From the NCBI GenBank assembly GCA_030673995.1, contig DAOUYU010000113.1, positions 1 to 5,815 on the forward strand: 5,815 nt of DNA. The letters are read 5' to 3'. This document shows positions 1 through 5,333 of this stretch, piece after piece; position 1 is the first letter of the stretch, and each line of letters starts with the position of its first letter. The position numbers and the translations under genes are program-made. The stretch comes from Candidatus Aminicenantota bacterium (GTDB lineage: Bacteria > Acidobacteriota > Aminicenantia > Aminicenantales > Aminicenantaceae). Below the pieces are notes generated by a model. The model had not been told where the DNA came from, did no database searches, and worked only from the letters and a program-made list of their open reading frames with translations.

Positions 1-16
1 TGTATATGCTTTCCAT
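1..16 (-). CDS. 5' end of an unidentified leftward gene (partial)
   Basis: Read on the minus strand, an ATG at 16-14 begins M-E-S-I-Y and runs off the left edge. Only five codons are visible, so the product cannot be named. The case for a real gene rests on its upstream signals: the sequence GAAGGAGGGA (30-21) is a near-perfect Shine-Dalgarno with about six bases between AGGAGG and ATG, and a TTGACA/17 bp/TACAGT promoter lies just upstream in the right orientation. The gene is divergent from the glycoside hydrolase at 277. Confidence 0.6.
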
Positions 17-20
17 AATG

Positions 21-30
21 TCCCTCCTTC
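21..30 (-). promoter_or_regulatory. Strong ribosome binding site for the left-edge gene
   Basis: On the minus strand this reads GAAGGAGGGA, followed by CATT and the ATG at 16-14. It is an almost full anti-Shine-Dalgarno complement at ideal spacing, and it is the main reason for calling a gene start at the window edge. Confidence 0.65.
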
Positions 31-64
31 TATGGAATCTGGATTAAAACCGGTGAATGCCAGA

Positions 65-93
65 ACTGTAAAACTTTCTTTTGCGATTGTCAA
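65..93 (-). promoter_or_regulatory. Sigma70-type promoter of the left-edge gene
   Basis: On the minus strand a perfect -35 hexamer TTGACA (93-88) is separated by exactly 17 bp from TACAGT (70-65), a 4/6 match to TATAAT. Transcription would start near position 58, leaving a leader of about 40 nt that contains the ribosome binding site at 30-21. The alignment of promoter, ribosome binding site and ATG supports all three. Confidence 0.65.
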
Positions 94-133
94 TAATGAT
101 TGATAAAAACCGACCGTTTGAATAACATAATTG

Positions 134-241
134 AGCCAAAGGGCTTGATTGATATTAGCCAAAGGGCTTGATTGATATTAGCCAAAAGGCTCGATTGATA
201 TTGGTCAACTTGATCGATATGAGTCACAAGGCTTGATTGAA
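134..241. repeat. 23-bp tandem repeat array, 3 good plus 2 decayed copies
   Basis: Units run 134-156, 157-179 and 180-202, each 23 bp. The first two are identical and the third differs at two positions. A shortened copy (203-221) and a further partial copy (222 to about 241) follow. Each good unit opens with a small dyad, AGCC-AAAG-GGCT, and ends with TTGATTGATATT. The array sits between two divergent gene starts and ends about 35 bp before the ATG at 277. It could therefore be a regulator binding array or simply slippage-prone DNA; the sequence does not decide. Confidence 0.85.
195..223 (+). promoter_or_regulatory. Possible promoter of the GH20 gene
   Basis: TTGATA (195-200) and TATGAG (218-223) are 17 bp apart, 5/6 and 4/6 matches to the sigma70 hexamers. 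They are formed by the third and fourth units of the tandem repeat. Because the repeat unit itself contains TTGAT and TAT, chance matches are likely, so this is only a candidate. Confidence 0.25.
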
Positions 242-262
242 AAATGAGGAGAATTAAAGAAT

Positions 263-268
263 AAGGAG
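263..268 (+). promoter_or_regulatory. Ribosome binding site fixing the GH20 start
   Basis: AAGGAG lies 8 bases upstream of the ATG at 277 and precedes a sequence that begins with a clear signal peptide. Together these settle the start codon. Confidence 0.8.
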
Positions 269-276
269 AAACAATT

Positions 277-2448
277 ATGAGTAAATGTATTTCCTCACTA
301 TTTAAAATATTGTTAACTGTGGGGATTGTAGGGATTGTGGGGATGGCTTCCCTGACATACGCCGATACTCTCCCTGCTCCGTTCAAGGTTATCCCCCAGC
401 CGCGCAAAGTTGAGCTTCTCGGTGGTTCCGGGCTTGAATTTGGAGCTCTGAAATTTATCCGGATCAAAGGGGATTTCTCTCGCCCTGTTTTGGGACCGAT
501 TCTTGCCAGTTTGCCTAAGACAGAGAACGGCGGCGAGGGAATTCTTATGCTTGCACTCTCTCGAGATAGGTCGCTTCCACAATCCGAAGAGGGCTATGTT
601 CTTCTTATCCAGAACAACGAAGTCAGGATCACTTCAATGGGAGAAGCGGGCCTTTTTTACGGATCTCAGACCCTTGAGCAGCTTCATGAGGATGCCCGCG
701 ATACAGGAACGTCCATTCCGCCCTGCAGGATAACCGACTACCCGGGCCTCTCTTATCGTGCTGCGCACATCGATGTCAAACATCACCTGGATACGATGAA
801 ATACTATTACGACAGTGTAGACCGGCTTGCTCGCTACAAGATAAATGCCATCATCTTTGAGTTCGAAGACAAGCTGTGCTTCCGCCGCCGTCCGCTTGTC
901 GGAGCCCCTCAATCCATCAGCATCGACGAGATGGCTGCTCTTACAAGGTACGCACGACGACGCCATATCGAGATCAGTCCCCTTGTGCAGGGCTTGGGGC
1001 ATGCCACGTTTATCCTCAAGCATGAAAAATATGCCCATCTTCGGGAAAATCCTGAAAGCCGGTGGGCATTCTGTCCGGCCGATGAGGGAACCTACGAGGT
1101 TTTGTTTGACCTCTATCTGGATTCCTTTGAGGCCACTCCGGGCAGCCGCTACCTCCATGTCGGCGGAGACGAGATAGGGGAGATCGGTCAATGCTCCCGC
1201 TGCCGTGCTATAGCAGAAAAAGAAGGAAAACTCGCTCTTAACCTTTACTGGCTCAAGCGTGTCTGCGATTTTGCACAGAAGAATAACCGCATACCTATAT
1301 TCTGGGATGATATGATATTCAAGTATGCAGGACTCTGGGAGACCATGTGGAGTGACTCTGAACCTGAGAAGGTCGCTGAACTCTGGGAAAAGGGGGAACC
1401 TATCCTGGACAGTGTCCTTGAGCAGTATCCAAAAAACTGTGTTTATATGCGCTGGAATTACACTCTGGCCCGCCAACAAGGCAACATCAGGGCACTGGAA
1501 TGGTTCAAAAAAAGGGGGCTTAAAGCCTGGATCGCCACCGCAGCTCAGAATGTCCACCCTCTTCTTCCTCAGGACGACAGGGTCAACATTATCCAGAGTT
1601 TTATAAAGCTGGCCGATGAAAAGGCAATTGACGGTATGCTCTGTACTGCCTGGGACGACGCATCCCCACACATGGAAACATACTGGAGAGGGTTGATCGC
1701 TTCAGGTGAGTTCAGCTGGAATCCCGATGGAAGGAGCCTTAAGGAATATGAAACCGCTTACCTCCAGCGGGAGTTCGGGCCTGAATGCATCAAGGCAACC
1801 GAACTTTACGCTGAGCTTTTTAGAGCTGTTTCCTTCTGGAATAAAGCTCTGATTGAGAAAGGAAGACGTTCCAGGATAGGGGAGCTGCTGGACCTTCCTG
1901 ACCCTGATGCTCCGGGAAAATGGAGTCAGAAGCATAAGGGGCGGCTTAATACAGCCCGGGAAGAAATGAAGAGATACCCGCGCCTCAAATTGCAGCTTGA
2001 AGAGCTTCGAAAGAAAGCACGCCGCAATCGTTATCTACTTGTATTCCGGTTTGCTATCAATGTTTTCCAGGTTAATAATGCCAGGCTGCTTCTTGCTCTG
2101 CAGAGTTGCGATTCCTCTGACAAGGATGAGCGGGCTCCCGGTAAAAGAGAGGTTCGTTTGGTTTTTGATGAGTTCGAACGCACATGGAAAGCCCTAAAAA
2201 AAATCTATGGAAAGACCCGCTTCCTCTCATATCCCGAGGGCTATATTAAAGATCGCTACTTCCATCTTGCCAGCCAAGGCGAAGATTTATCCTGGATGAT
2301 TGACGTGGAGAAGAAGTACTACAAGCTGGTGAAGGGCTGGCTTGAGACCCTTAACTGGATTCCTGCTTTCGCAGGAATGACAGACACGTACACTCAATCG
2401 TCATTCCCGCGGAAGCGGGAATCCATAGCTACTACCCCCAATTATTGA
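277..2448 (+). CDS. Exported family-20 glycoside hydrolase, beta-N-acetylhexosaminidase type
   Basis: The 723-residue product is predicted to remove terminal beta-linked N-acetylglucosamine or N-acetylgalactosamine from glycans outside the cytoplasm. Residues 1-29 are a signal peptide: one early Lys, a second at position 10, a hydrophobic stretch (about 11-26) and a T-Y-A cleavage site before D30. Residues about 32-155 fit the non-catalytic GH20b-like domain (FKVIPQPRKVE, then EAGLFYGSQTL), and about 157-485 the catalytic TIM barrel. The key motif is HVGGDE (294-299), where the D298-E299 pair is the family's substrate-assisted catalytic pair. WDDM (343-346) and TAWDD (457-461) are barrel-end motifs. 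The C-x-x-C after HVGGDE (C306, C309) resembles the hexosaminidase-D subgroup. Residues 485-690 form a helical tail I do not recognise. The last 30 residues, from W694, are encoded by an inserted palindromic repeat. The family call is firm; the exact substrate is not. Confidence 0.88.
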   Translation: MSKCISSLFKILLTVGIVGIVGMASLTYADTLPAPFKVIPQPRKVELLGGSGLEFGALKFIRIKGDFSRPVLGPILASLPKTENGGEGILMLALSRDRSLPQSEEGYVLLIQNNEVRITSMGEAGLFYGSQTLEQLHEDARDTGTSIPPCRITDYPGLSYRAAHIDVKHHLDTMKYYYDSVDRLARYKINAIIFEFEDKLCFRRRPLVGAPQSISIDEMAALTRYARRRHIEISPLVQGLGHATFILKHEKYAHLRENPESRWAFCPADEGTYEVLFDLYLDSFEATPGSRYLHVGGDEIGEIGQCSRCRAIAEKEGKLALNLYWLKRVCDFAQKNNRIPIFWDDMIFKYAGLWETMWSDSEPEKVAELWEKGEPILDSVLEQYPKNCVYMRWNYTLARQQGNIRALEWFKKRGLKAWIATAAQNVHPLLPQDDRVNIIQSFIKLADEKAIDGMLCTAWDDASPHMETYWRGLIASGEFSWNPDGRSLKEYETAYLQREFGPECIKATELYAELFRAVSFWNKALIEKGRRSRIGELLDLPDPDAPGKWSQKHKGRLNTAREEMKRYPRLKLQLEELRKKARRNRYLLVFRFAINVFQVNNARLLLALQSCDSSDKDERAPGKREVRLVFDEFERTWKALKKIYGKTRFLSYPEGYIKDRYFHLASQGEDLSWMIDVEKKYYKLVKGWLETLNWIPAFAGMTDTYTQSSFPRKRESIATTPNY
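2356..2425. mobile_element. 70-bp paired-palindrome repeat element at the 3' end of the GH20 gene
   Basis: Two 26-bp arms, 2356-2381 and 2400-2425, are inverted repeats of each other with three mismatches and 18 bp between them. Each arm is also a hairpin: ATTCCTGC/GCAGGAAT (2359-2378) and ATTCCCGC/GCGGGAAT (2403-2422), both 8-bp perfect stems with 4-base loops. This architecture is that of short non-autonomous dispersed repeats; similar GTCATTCCCGC...GCGGGAATCCA sequences recur in many bacterial genomes. The element is read in frame as WIPAFAGMT...SSFPRKRES and supplies most of the last 30 codons. No transposase is present in the window. Confidence 0.8.
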
Positions 2449-2468
2449 AAACTTATGAAGAATTGGGG
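2436..2468 (+). terminator. Hairpin over the GH20 stop codon, possible weak terminator
   Basis: CCCCAATT (2436-2443) pairs perfectly with AATTGGGG (2461-2468) around a 17-base loop that contains the TGA stop. A short T-rich run (TCTTTTT) follows from about 2476, some eight bases after the stem. The large loop and the offset T-run make it a poor intrinsic terminator, but it is the only candidate between the two plus-strand genes. Confidence 0.35.
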
Positions 2469-2518
2469 TAACATGTCTTTTTCGATGCGGATATTTTGAT
2501 TTCCGGACCACTCATTTA

Positions 2519-2546
2519 TTGTCATGTCGATATTTTCTGCTATAAT
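2519..2546 (+). promoter_or_regulatory. Strong extended -10 promoter of the potassium channel gene
   Basis: TTGTCA (2519-2524, 5/6) is followed after 16 bp by a perfect TATAAT (2541-2546), preceded by the extended -10 dinucleotide as TGC (2538-2540). Transcription would begin near 2553, giving a leader of about 48 nt. This places the channel in its own transcription unit and argues against the TTG at 2496 as its start, since that lies upstream of the transcript. Confidence 0.7.
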
Positions 2547-2600
2547 GATTGTCCTGGGTGCCTATTTCTTCGAAAAAAGCGAAAGTGTGTAAGAAAACAT

Positions 2601-3611
2601 ATGAGCAGTAGAAAAAGGGTTTTTGTTTCTCTCATTGTGTTCGGTATTGTCTTTTTGATCGGAATAGCCGGTTTTAAATTTTTTGGAGGGAGTCAGTGTT
2701 CCATCATTGACAGCATTTATATGACTGTCATCACTCTTTCCACGGTAGGTTATAAGGAAGTCATCGATATCAGTTCAAATCCGGCTGCCCGTATATTTAC
2801 TTCTATTTTTATTATCATGAGCTTAGGGACAATTGCTTTTGTTGTCACGTCTGTTACTCACTTCATAGTAGAAGGAGAGTTGAAAAACATTCTAGGGAGA
2901 AAAAGAATGGAGAAAGAAATATCAAAGCTTAAGAACCACTACATTGTCTGTGGCTCCGATGAGACGGCACAGACTATTATCCAGGAGCTTATCCTGACTA
3001 AAAAAGATTTTGTCATAGTTGAGCCATCTAAAGAAAAAATAGATAAACTTTCCTCCTCTGGCGGGTTTTTCATCCATGGGGATCCTGCAGAAGATGATAT
3101 CCTCCTCTCGGCGGGGATAGAGAGGGCAAAGGGAATACTCCTGTCTCTACCCACTGATGAAGCAAATCTTTTTATCACCATTACCGCCCGAAGCCTCAAT
3201 CCTCGAATGAGAATCGTTGCCAAAGGAATAGACGTGAAATCTCACAAGAAGTTCATGAAGGCCGGTGCAAACTCTGTCATCTCTCCTGCGTTTATCGGTG
3301 GTATGCGCATGGTTTCGGAAATGATTCGTCCGGCTGTGGCTAATTTCCTTGACATGATGCTCCGTGATAGAGAAAAAGTTTTTCGCTTTGAGGAAGTTCC
3401 CATTGAAGAGGATTCCCCCTTGGTTGGAAAAACTGTAGGGGAGTCTAGAATAAGCGAGAGAACGGGCGCTCTTCTGGTTGCCATCAGAAAAAGCGAGAGT
3501 GGGGAGCATGATTTTAATCCTTCAGATAAGACAGTCATTCAGGAAGATGATGTCATTATTCTTATTGCCAGCCCTGATAAGGTCAAAGAAGTAGAGAAAA
3601 TAGCAGGTTAA
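2601..3611 (+). CDS. Two-transmembrane potassium channel with RCK (TrkA-N/TrkA-C) domains
   Basis: The 336-residue product resembles MthK-type inner-membrane K+ channels gated by a cytosolic ligand-binding ring. In order it shows TM1 (about 6-26), a pore helix (about 34-47), the filter T48-V49-G50-Y51-K52-E53, TM2 (about 63-88), a linker, a TrkA-N/RCK domain (about 112-230, with GDPAEDDILLSAGIERA at 160-176) and a TrkA-C domain (about 257-336). The filter is unusual: canonical channels have TVGYG, whereas here a Lys follows Tyr. The Rossmann turn (VCGSDETA, 116-123) lacks the usual second and third glycines, and an acidic residue (E141) stands where the second strand ends. The start is ATG 2601, chosen because the promoter ends at 2546 and no other start codon is in frame between; its ribosome binding site is weak. 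The gene stands alone, converging on rmuC. The ligand is unknown. Confidence 0.88.
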   Translation: MSSRKRVFVSLIVFGIVFLIGIAGFKFFGGSQCSIIDSIYMTVITLSTVGYKEVIDISSNPAARIFTSIFIIMSLGTIAFVVTSVTHFIVEGELKNILGRKRMEKEISKLKNHYIVCGSDETAQTIIQELILTKKDFVIVEPSKEKIDKLSSSGGFFIHGDPAEDDILLSAGIERAKGILLSLPTDEANLFITITARSLNPRMRIVAKGIDVKSHKKFMKAGANSVISPAFIGGMRMVSEMIRPAVANFLDMMLRDREKVFRFEEVPIEEDSPLVGKTVGESRISERTGALLVAIRKSESGEHDFNPSDKTVIQEDDVIILIASPDKVKEVEKIAG

Positions 3612-4684
3612 GCGGAAGGGGATTTTTTCTTTTTGGGTTTTTTCTCAGGAAGTTGTTCAGCCCTTTCTTCGCTCACGAGTTCCAGCTTTCCCGAGAATCT
3701 ATCCAGCCGCTTCTCTGCATCGTCGAATTTACTTTTGGCATTACTCAGATGAGAGCCGAGAATCTGGAAGTCGCCTTTGAAACGGCTTAAATCTCCCTGG
3801 AGCTGGGCCAGGGACTGGAAAATATACCTGGCCGATTTTTCTATCTGTAGGCCTTTTAGTCCGAGCACGATGACCTGCAAATAGGCAAAAAAGGAGTTGG
3901 GGGAGACGGGAAGAACCCTTTTCTTGATGGCATAGGAGAAGATGCTCCGTTCTTCGCCAAGGTTTTCATCCTTGAGGATTGTCTCGTAATAGATGTTTTC
4001 GGCCGGGATGTACATCAGGGCAAAGTCGTAGGTTCCCTCATCGGGGAGGATGTATTTTTCGGATATCACGTCGATATGCTTTTTGACATCGTTGACGAAT
4101 TTTTTTTTCAAATCCCCCTTTTCCTTGCTGTCTTCTTCGGCTTGATACTTTTTGAAATTTTCTAAGGGAAATTTGGCATCGATGGGTACAAGGTTGTATC
4201 CGATTTTTATGGCGGCATCGACCCTCTCTCCGCTTTTATATTTGTACTGGAGCTCATAATGGGCAGAGGGGAGGGTTTGATTTAGCAGGTCTCCGAGGAA
4301 GAGTTCCCCGAAGCCTCCCCGGAATTTTGGGGCGCGGAGCAGGTTTTCCAGGCTGGAAATGTTTTTTGCTTTTTCAAGCACTTCGCGGCTGACTTCCTCC
4401 ATCTTTCCCAGGTCTTTTTTCACATCGCCCAAAGTGCTGCCGATGTTGCCTGAGGTCTTCTGGAATTGCGAGCTCATACTTTGCAGTTGCTGGTTGATGT
4501 TCTGGGTCAGTTGTCCGATTTGCTGCTGCATAAGAGTAAGAGCCTGGTTTTCTGCCTGAGCGCTTTTTATCTCATTGATCTTGGATGTCGTTTTTTTCAA
4601 AAAGAGGAATAGGAAGATAACAAGAAAAGTAATGAGAAGGATACCCAAAACAGCACACAGAATTAAAAACAGGTTAAGACTCAT
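3608..4684 (-). CDS. rmuC: RmuC family protein, membrane-anchored nuclease-fold protein
   Basis: The 358-residue product matches RmuC, which in E. coli limits inversions at short inverted repeats and has a restriction-endonuclease-like fold. Residues 5-29 form one N-terminal membrane segment. Residues about 33-112 are Gln- and Lys-rich and look like a coiled coil. The conserved domain covers about 113-310 and contains RGGFGE (122-127), VDAAI with D156, IDAKFP with D169 and K171 (the D...D-x-K arrangement of the fold), FALMYIPAENIY (221-232) and LPVSPNSFFAYL (258-269). A second coiled region (about 286-335) leads to a Lys-rich tail (KKPKKKKSPSA). The start has GAGGA nine bases upstream (4698-4694). 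The stop overlaps the channel stop in TTAA, and the start overlaps the TGA of a small upstream frame in ATGA. Length is somewhat short for the family (often 400-500) because the coiled coil is short. Confidence 0.92.
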   Translation of the reverse strand: MSLNLFLILCAVLGILLITFLVIFLFLFLKKTTSKINEIKSAQAENQALTLMQQQIGQLTQNINQQLQSMSSQFQKTSGNIGSTLGDVKKDLGKMEEVSREVLEKAKNISSLENLLRAPKFRGGFGELFLGDLLNQTLPSAHYELQYKYKSGERVDAAIKIGYNLVPIDAKFPLENFKKYQAEEDSKEKGDLKKKFVNDVKKHIDVISEKYILPDEGTYDFALMYIPAENIYYETILKDENLGEERSIFSYAIKKRVLPVSPNSFFAYLQVIVLGLKGLQIEKSARYIFQSLAQLQGDLSRFKGDFQILGSHLSNAKSKFDDAEKRLDRFSGKLELVSEERAEQLPEKKPKKKKSPSA

Positions 4685-4920
4685 CTTGAATTTTCCTCGA
4701 AAATAGAATTCTTGTTCTTTGAGGATAAGGAATCATTCTTGTTCCTTGAAGATAAGGAGTCATTCTTGTTCCTTGAGGGTAAGGGCTCATTCTTGATCTT
4801 TGAGGATGAAGGGTTATTCTTATTCTTTGAAGATGAGGAATCTGTCATGATGTTCAGCCTCTTTCCCGCCATGGTAATCAGTCTCTTTCCCGCCATGGTG
4901 ATCAGTCTCTTTTCAGCCAT
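4681..4920 (-). CDS. Small repetitive reading frame coupled to rmuC (doubtful gene)
   Basis: A 79-codon frame starts at ATG 4920 and ends in a TGA sharing ATGA with the rmuC start, an arrangement typical of translational coupling. It encodes three octapeptides of the type MAGKRLIT (residues 1-24), then five 9-residue repeats of the type SSKNKNDSL (about 27-72), all hydrophilic. Both repeat lengths are multiples of three, so copy changes keep the frame open. Against a real gene: no ribosome binding site precedes ATG 4920, and the likely promoter -10 overlaps that codon. The best internal start is ATG 4848-4846, with AGAGG nine bases upstream, giving 55 residues. I recognise no family. It may be only a leader that feeds ribosomes to rmuC, or non-coding repeat DNA. 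Confidence 0.3.
   Translation of the reverse strand: MAEKRLITMAGKRLITMAGKRLNIMTDSSSSKNKNNPSSSKIKNEPLPSRNKNDSLSSRNKNDSLSSKNKNSIFEENSR
4708..4842. repeat. Five tandem copies of a 27-bp repeat
   Basis: Units begin at 4708, 4735, 4762, 4789 and 4816, each 27 bp and each opening with ATTCTTG or ATTCTTA, then a T/C-rich stretch and a purine-rich GA-GATAAGG-like core. Copies two and three are closest to each other; the outer copies are more diverged. There are no spacers, so this is a minisatellite and not a CRISPR array. It lies directly upstream of rmuC and is open in one minus-strand and one plus-strand frame. Confidence 0.9.
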
Positions 4921-4926
4921 TATAAC
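4849..4926. repeat. Three tandem copies of a 24-bp repeat
   Basis: Units run about 4855-4878, 4879-4902 and 4903-4926, each beginning CAGTCTCTTT or a near variant and containing GCCAT. The first two differ at two positions; the third has drifted at its right end, where it meets the next repeat family. It directly abuts the 27-bp array, so two unrelated minisatellites lie back to back in front of rmuC. Confidence 0.85.
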
Positions 4927-4927
4927 A
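4919..4927 (-). promoter_or_regulatory. Extended -10 element, likely rmuC promoter
   Basis: On the minus strand this reads TGTTATAAT, a perfect extended -10 (TGn plus TATAAT). No good -35 lies 16-18 bp upstream; a TTGACA exists at 4958-4953 but 28 bp away. Extended -10 promoters can work without a -35. Transcription would start near 4912, just inside the small reading frame, and reach rmuC through the tandem repeats. Confidence 0.45.
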
Positions 4928-5024
4928 GGAAAAAAGGGGACAGGCTACTTTTTGTCAAAAGAGGGGACAGGAAAAAAGGGGACAGGCTACTTTTTTCTTA
5001 AAAAGTTGCCTGTCCCCTTTTTTC
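4926..5024. repeat. GGGGACAGGCTACTTTTT-type repeat cluster
   Basis: Two near-identical 28-bp direct copies, 4926-4953 and 4968-4995, contain AAAAAAGGGGACAGGCTAC and T-runs. A partial copy (GAGGGGACAGG, 4961-4971) lies between them and an inverted copy of the core lies at 5008-5024. A looser relative, GCAGTCCC-ending in AT-rich sequence, occurs at 5028-5045 and 5069-5086. I take this as a dispersed repeat of the REP type. No REP-associated transposase is in the window, so the family name is not established. Confidence 0.75.
4971..5024. terminator. Very long hairpin, probable bidirectional terminator
   Basis: GAAAAAAGGGGACAGGC (4971-4987) pairs perfectly with 5008-5024, and after one T-T mismatch the stem continues for 7 more bp (4989-4995 with 5000-5006) to a 4-base TCTT loop. 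The GC-rich block is flanked by T6 on both strands, so either direction gives a stem followed by U-residues. It would separate the leftward rmuC unit from the rightward tRNA-rpoZ side. Its formation from repeat copies means termination may be a by-product. Confidence 0.6.
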
Positions 5025-5088
5025 TTAGCAGTCCCACTATTTCAAATTCGAGGTGCACAGCGAATGTGGCAGTCCCCTAATTTAAAAT

Positions 5089-5150
5089 GTCATTGCAAAG
5101 GTGAGCCAAAACCGCGAGCAGAGCGTGGCGGGTAGCGAAGCGGCAATCCC
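5089..5150. repeat. GTCATTGC...GCAATCCC dispersed-type repeat
   Basis: About 62 bp bounded by GTCATTGC and GGCAATCCC, whose ATTGC and GCAAT ends are inverted, with a GC-rich interior of GCGAGC/AGCG/GCGG words and a CCGC...GCGG dyad (5112-5131). This resembles a common class of short bacterial interspersed repeats. Its GC content stands out from the AT-rich DNA on both sides. Only one copy is present here, so the assignment rests on resemblance. The remainder of 5025-5217 holds no gene I can see, only the tRNA promoter. Confidence 0.5.
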
Positions 5151-5173
5151 ACAATTCAGATTAGTTACGCAAG

Positions 5174-5202
5174 TTGACAAGAATGAAGCACTTCTCTAAA
5201 CT
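5174..5202 (+). promoter_or_regulatory. Promoter of tRNA-Lys
   Basis: A perfect TTGACA (5174-5179), 17 bp, then TAAACT (5197-5202, 4/6). Transcription would begin near 5209, about nine bases before the mature tRNA 5' end, a normal distance for a single tRNA gene. Confidence 0.65.
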
Positions 5203-5217
5203 GAATAAGATTTTCAT

Positions 5218-5290
5218 GGCCCGTTAGCTCAACTGGTAGAGCAGCGGACTCTTAATCCGCAGGCTGAAGGTTCGAGTCCTTCACGGGTCA
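5218..5290 (+). tRNA. tRNA-Lys (anticodon CUU)
   Basis: A complete cloverleaf can be drawn. The acceptor stem GGCCCGT (5218-5224) pairs with ACGGGTC (5283-5289), with one G-U. The D stem is GCTC/GAGC (5227-5230, 5239-5242) with GG in its loop. The anticodon stem GCGGA/TCCGC (5244-5248, 5256-5260) holds the loop CTCTTAA, anticodon CTT at 5251-5253, which reads the AAG lysine codon. The T stem GAAGG/CCTTC (5266-5270, 5278-5282) has a TTCGAGT loop. The discriminator is A5290, and CCA is not encoded (TTC follows). Lysine is the right reading for this anticodon and body. The gene has its own promoter and precedes rpoZ. Confidence 0.96.
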
Positions 5291-5310
5291 TTCTTATTTT
5301 CCCCTAGGAT

Positions 5311-5330
5311 TTTAAACCTTTTTCTTTTTT
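5311..5330 (+). terminator. T-rich tract after the tRNA, weak terminator candidate
   Basis: A run CCTTTTTCTTTTTT ends at 5330, about 30-40 bases past the tRNA. Only a very short AGG/CCT stem precedes it, so termination would rely on the T-tract and perhaps the folded tRNA. Confidence 0.3.
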
Positions 5331-5333
5331 ACG

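Noticed and set aside
90..467. Minus-strand frame of 125 codons through the 23-bp repeats
   Set aside because: It overlaps the GH20 signal peptide and translates the tandem repeat into a low-complexity peptide. Its end overlaps the divergent promoter, and no ribosome binding site or family match supports it.
634..1671. Long minus-strand open frame (345 codons) opposite the GH20 gene
   Set aside because: It lies wholly inside the hydrolase coding region, has no recognisable domain or ribosome binding site, and the plus-strand protein carries clear family motifs across the same stretch.
2496..2600. Extended N-terminus of the channel from a TTG at 2496
   Set aside because: The promoter with TATAAT at 2541-2546 lies downstream of this TTG, and the extra 35 residues are Cys-rich and unlike a channel N-terminus. 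ATG 2601 begins directly before TM1.
2449..2600. Riboswitch or structured leader before the channel gene
   Set aside because: The predicted leader is only about 48 nt, with no known aptamer motif and no hairpin-plus-T-run before the start codon.
4708..4926. CRISPR array
   Set aside because: The repeats are directly adjacent with no unique spacers, the units are 24 and 27 bp and diverge gradually, and no cas gene is present.
4712..5080. Plus-strand frame of 122 codons (FFEDKESFLFLEDKE-type repeats)
   Set aside because: It translates the 27-bp array, the 24-bp array and the long hairpin in turn, with no ribosome binding site and no family. It is a by-product of repeats whose lengths are multiples of three.
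4919..5150. Complete insertion sequence
   Set aside because: Repeat copies and hairpins are present but there is no transposase frame, no matching terminal inverted repeats around a gene, and no target duplication I can recognise.
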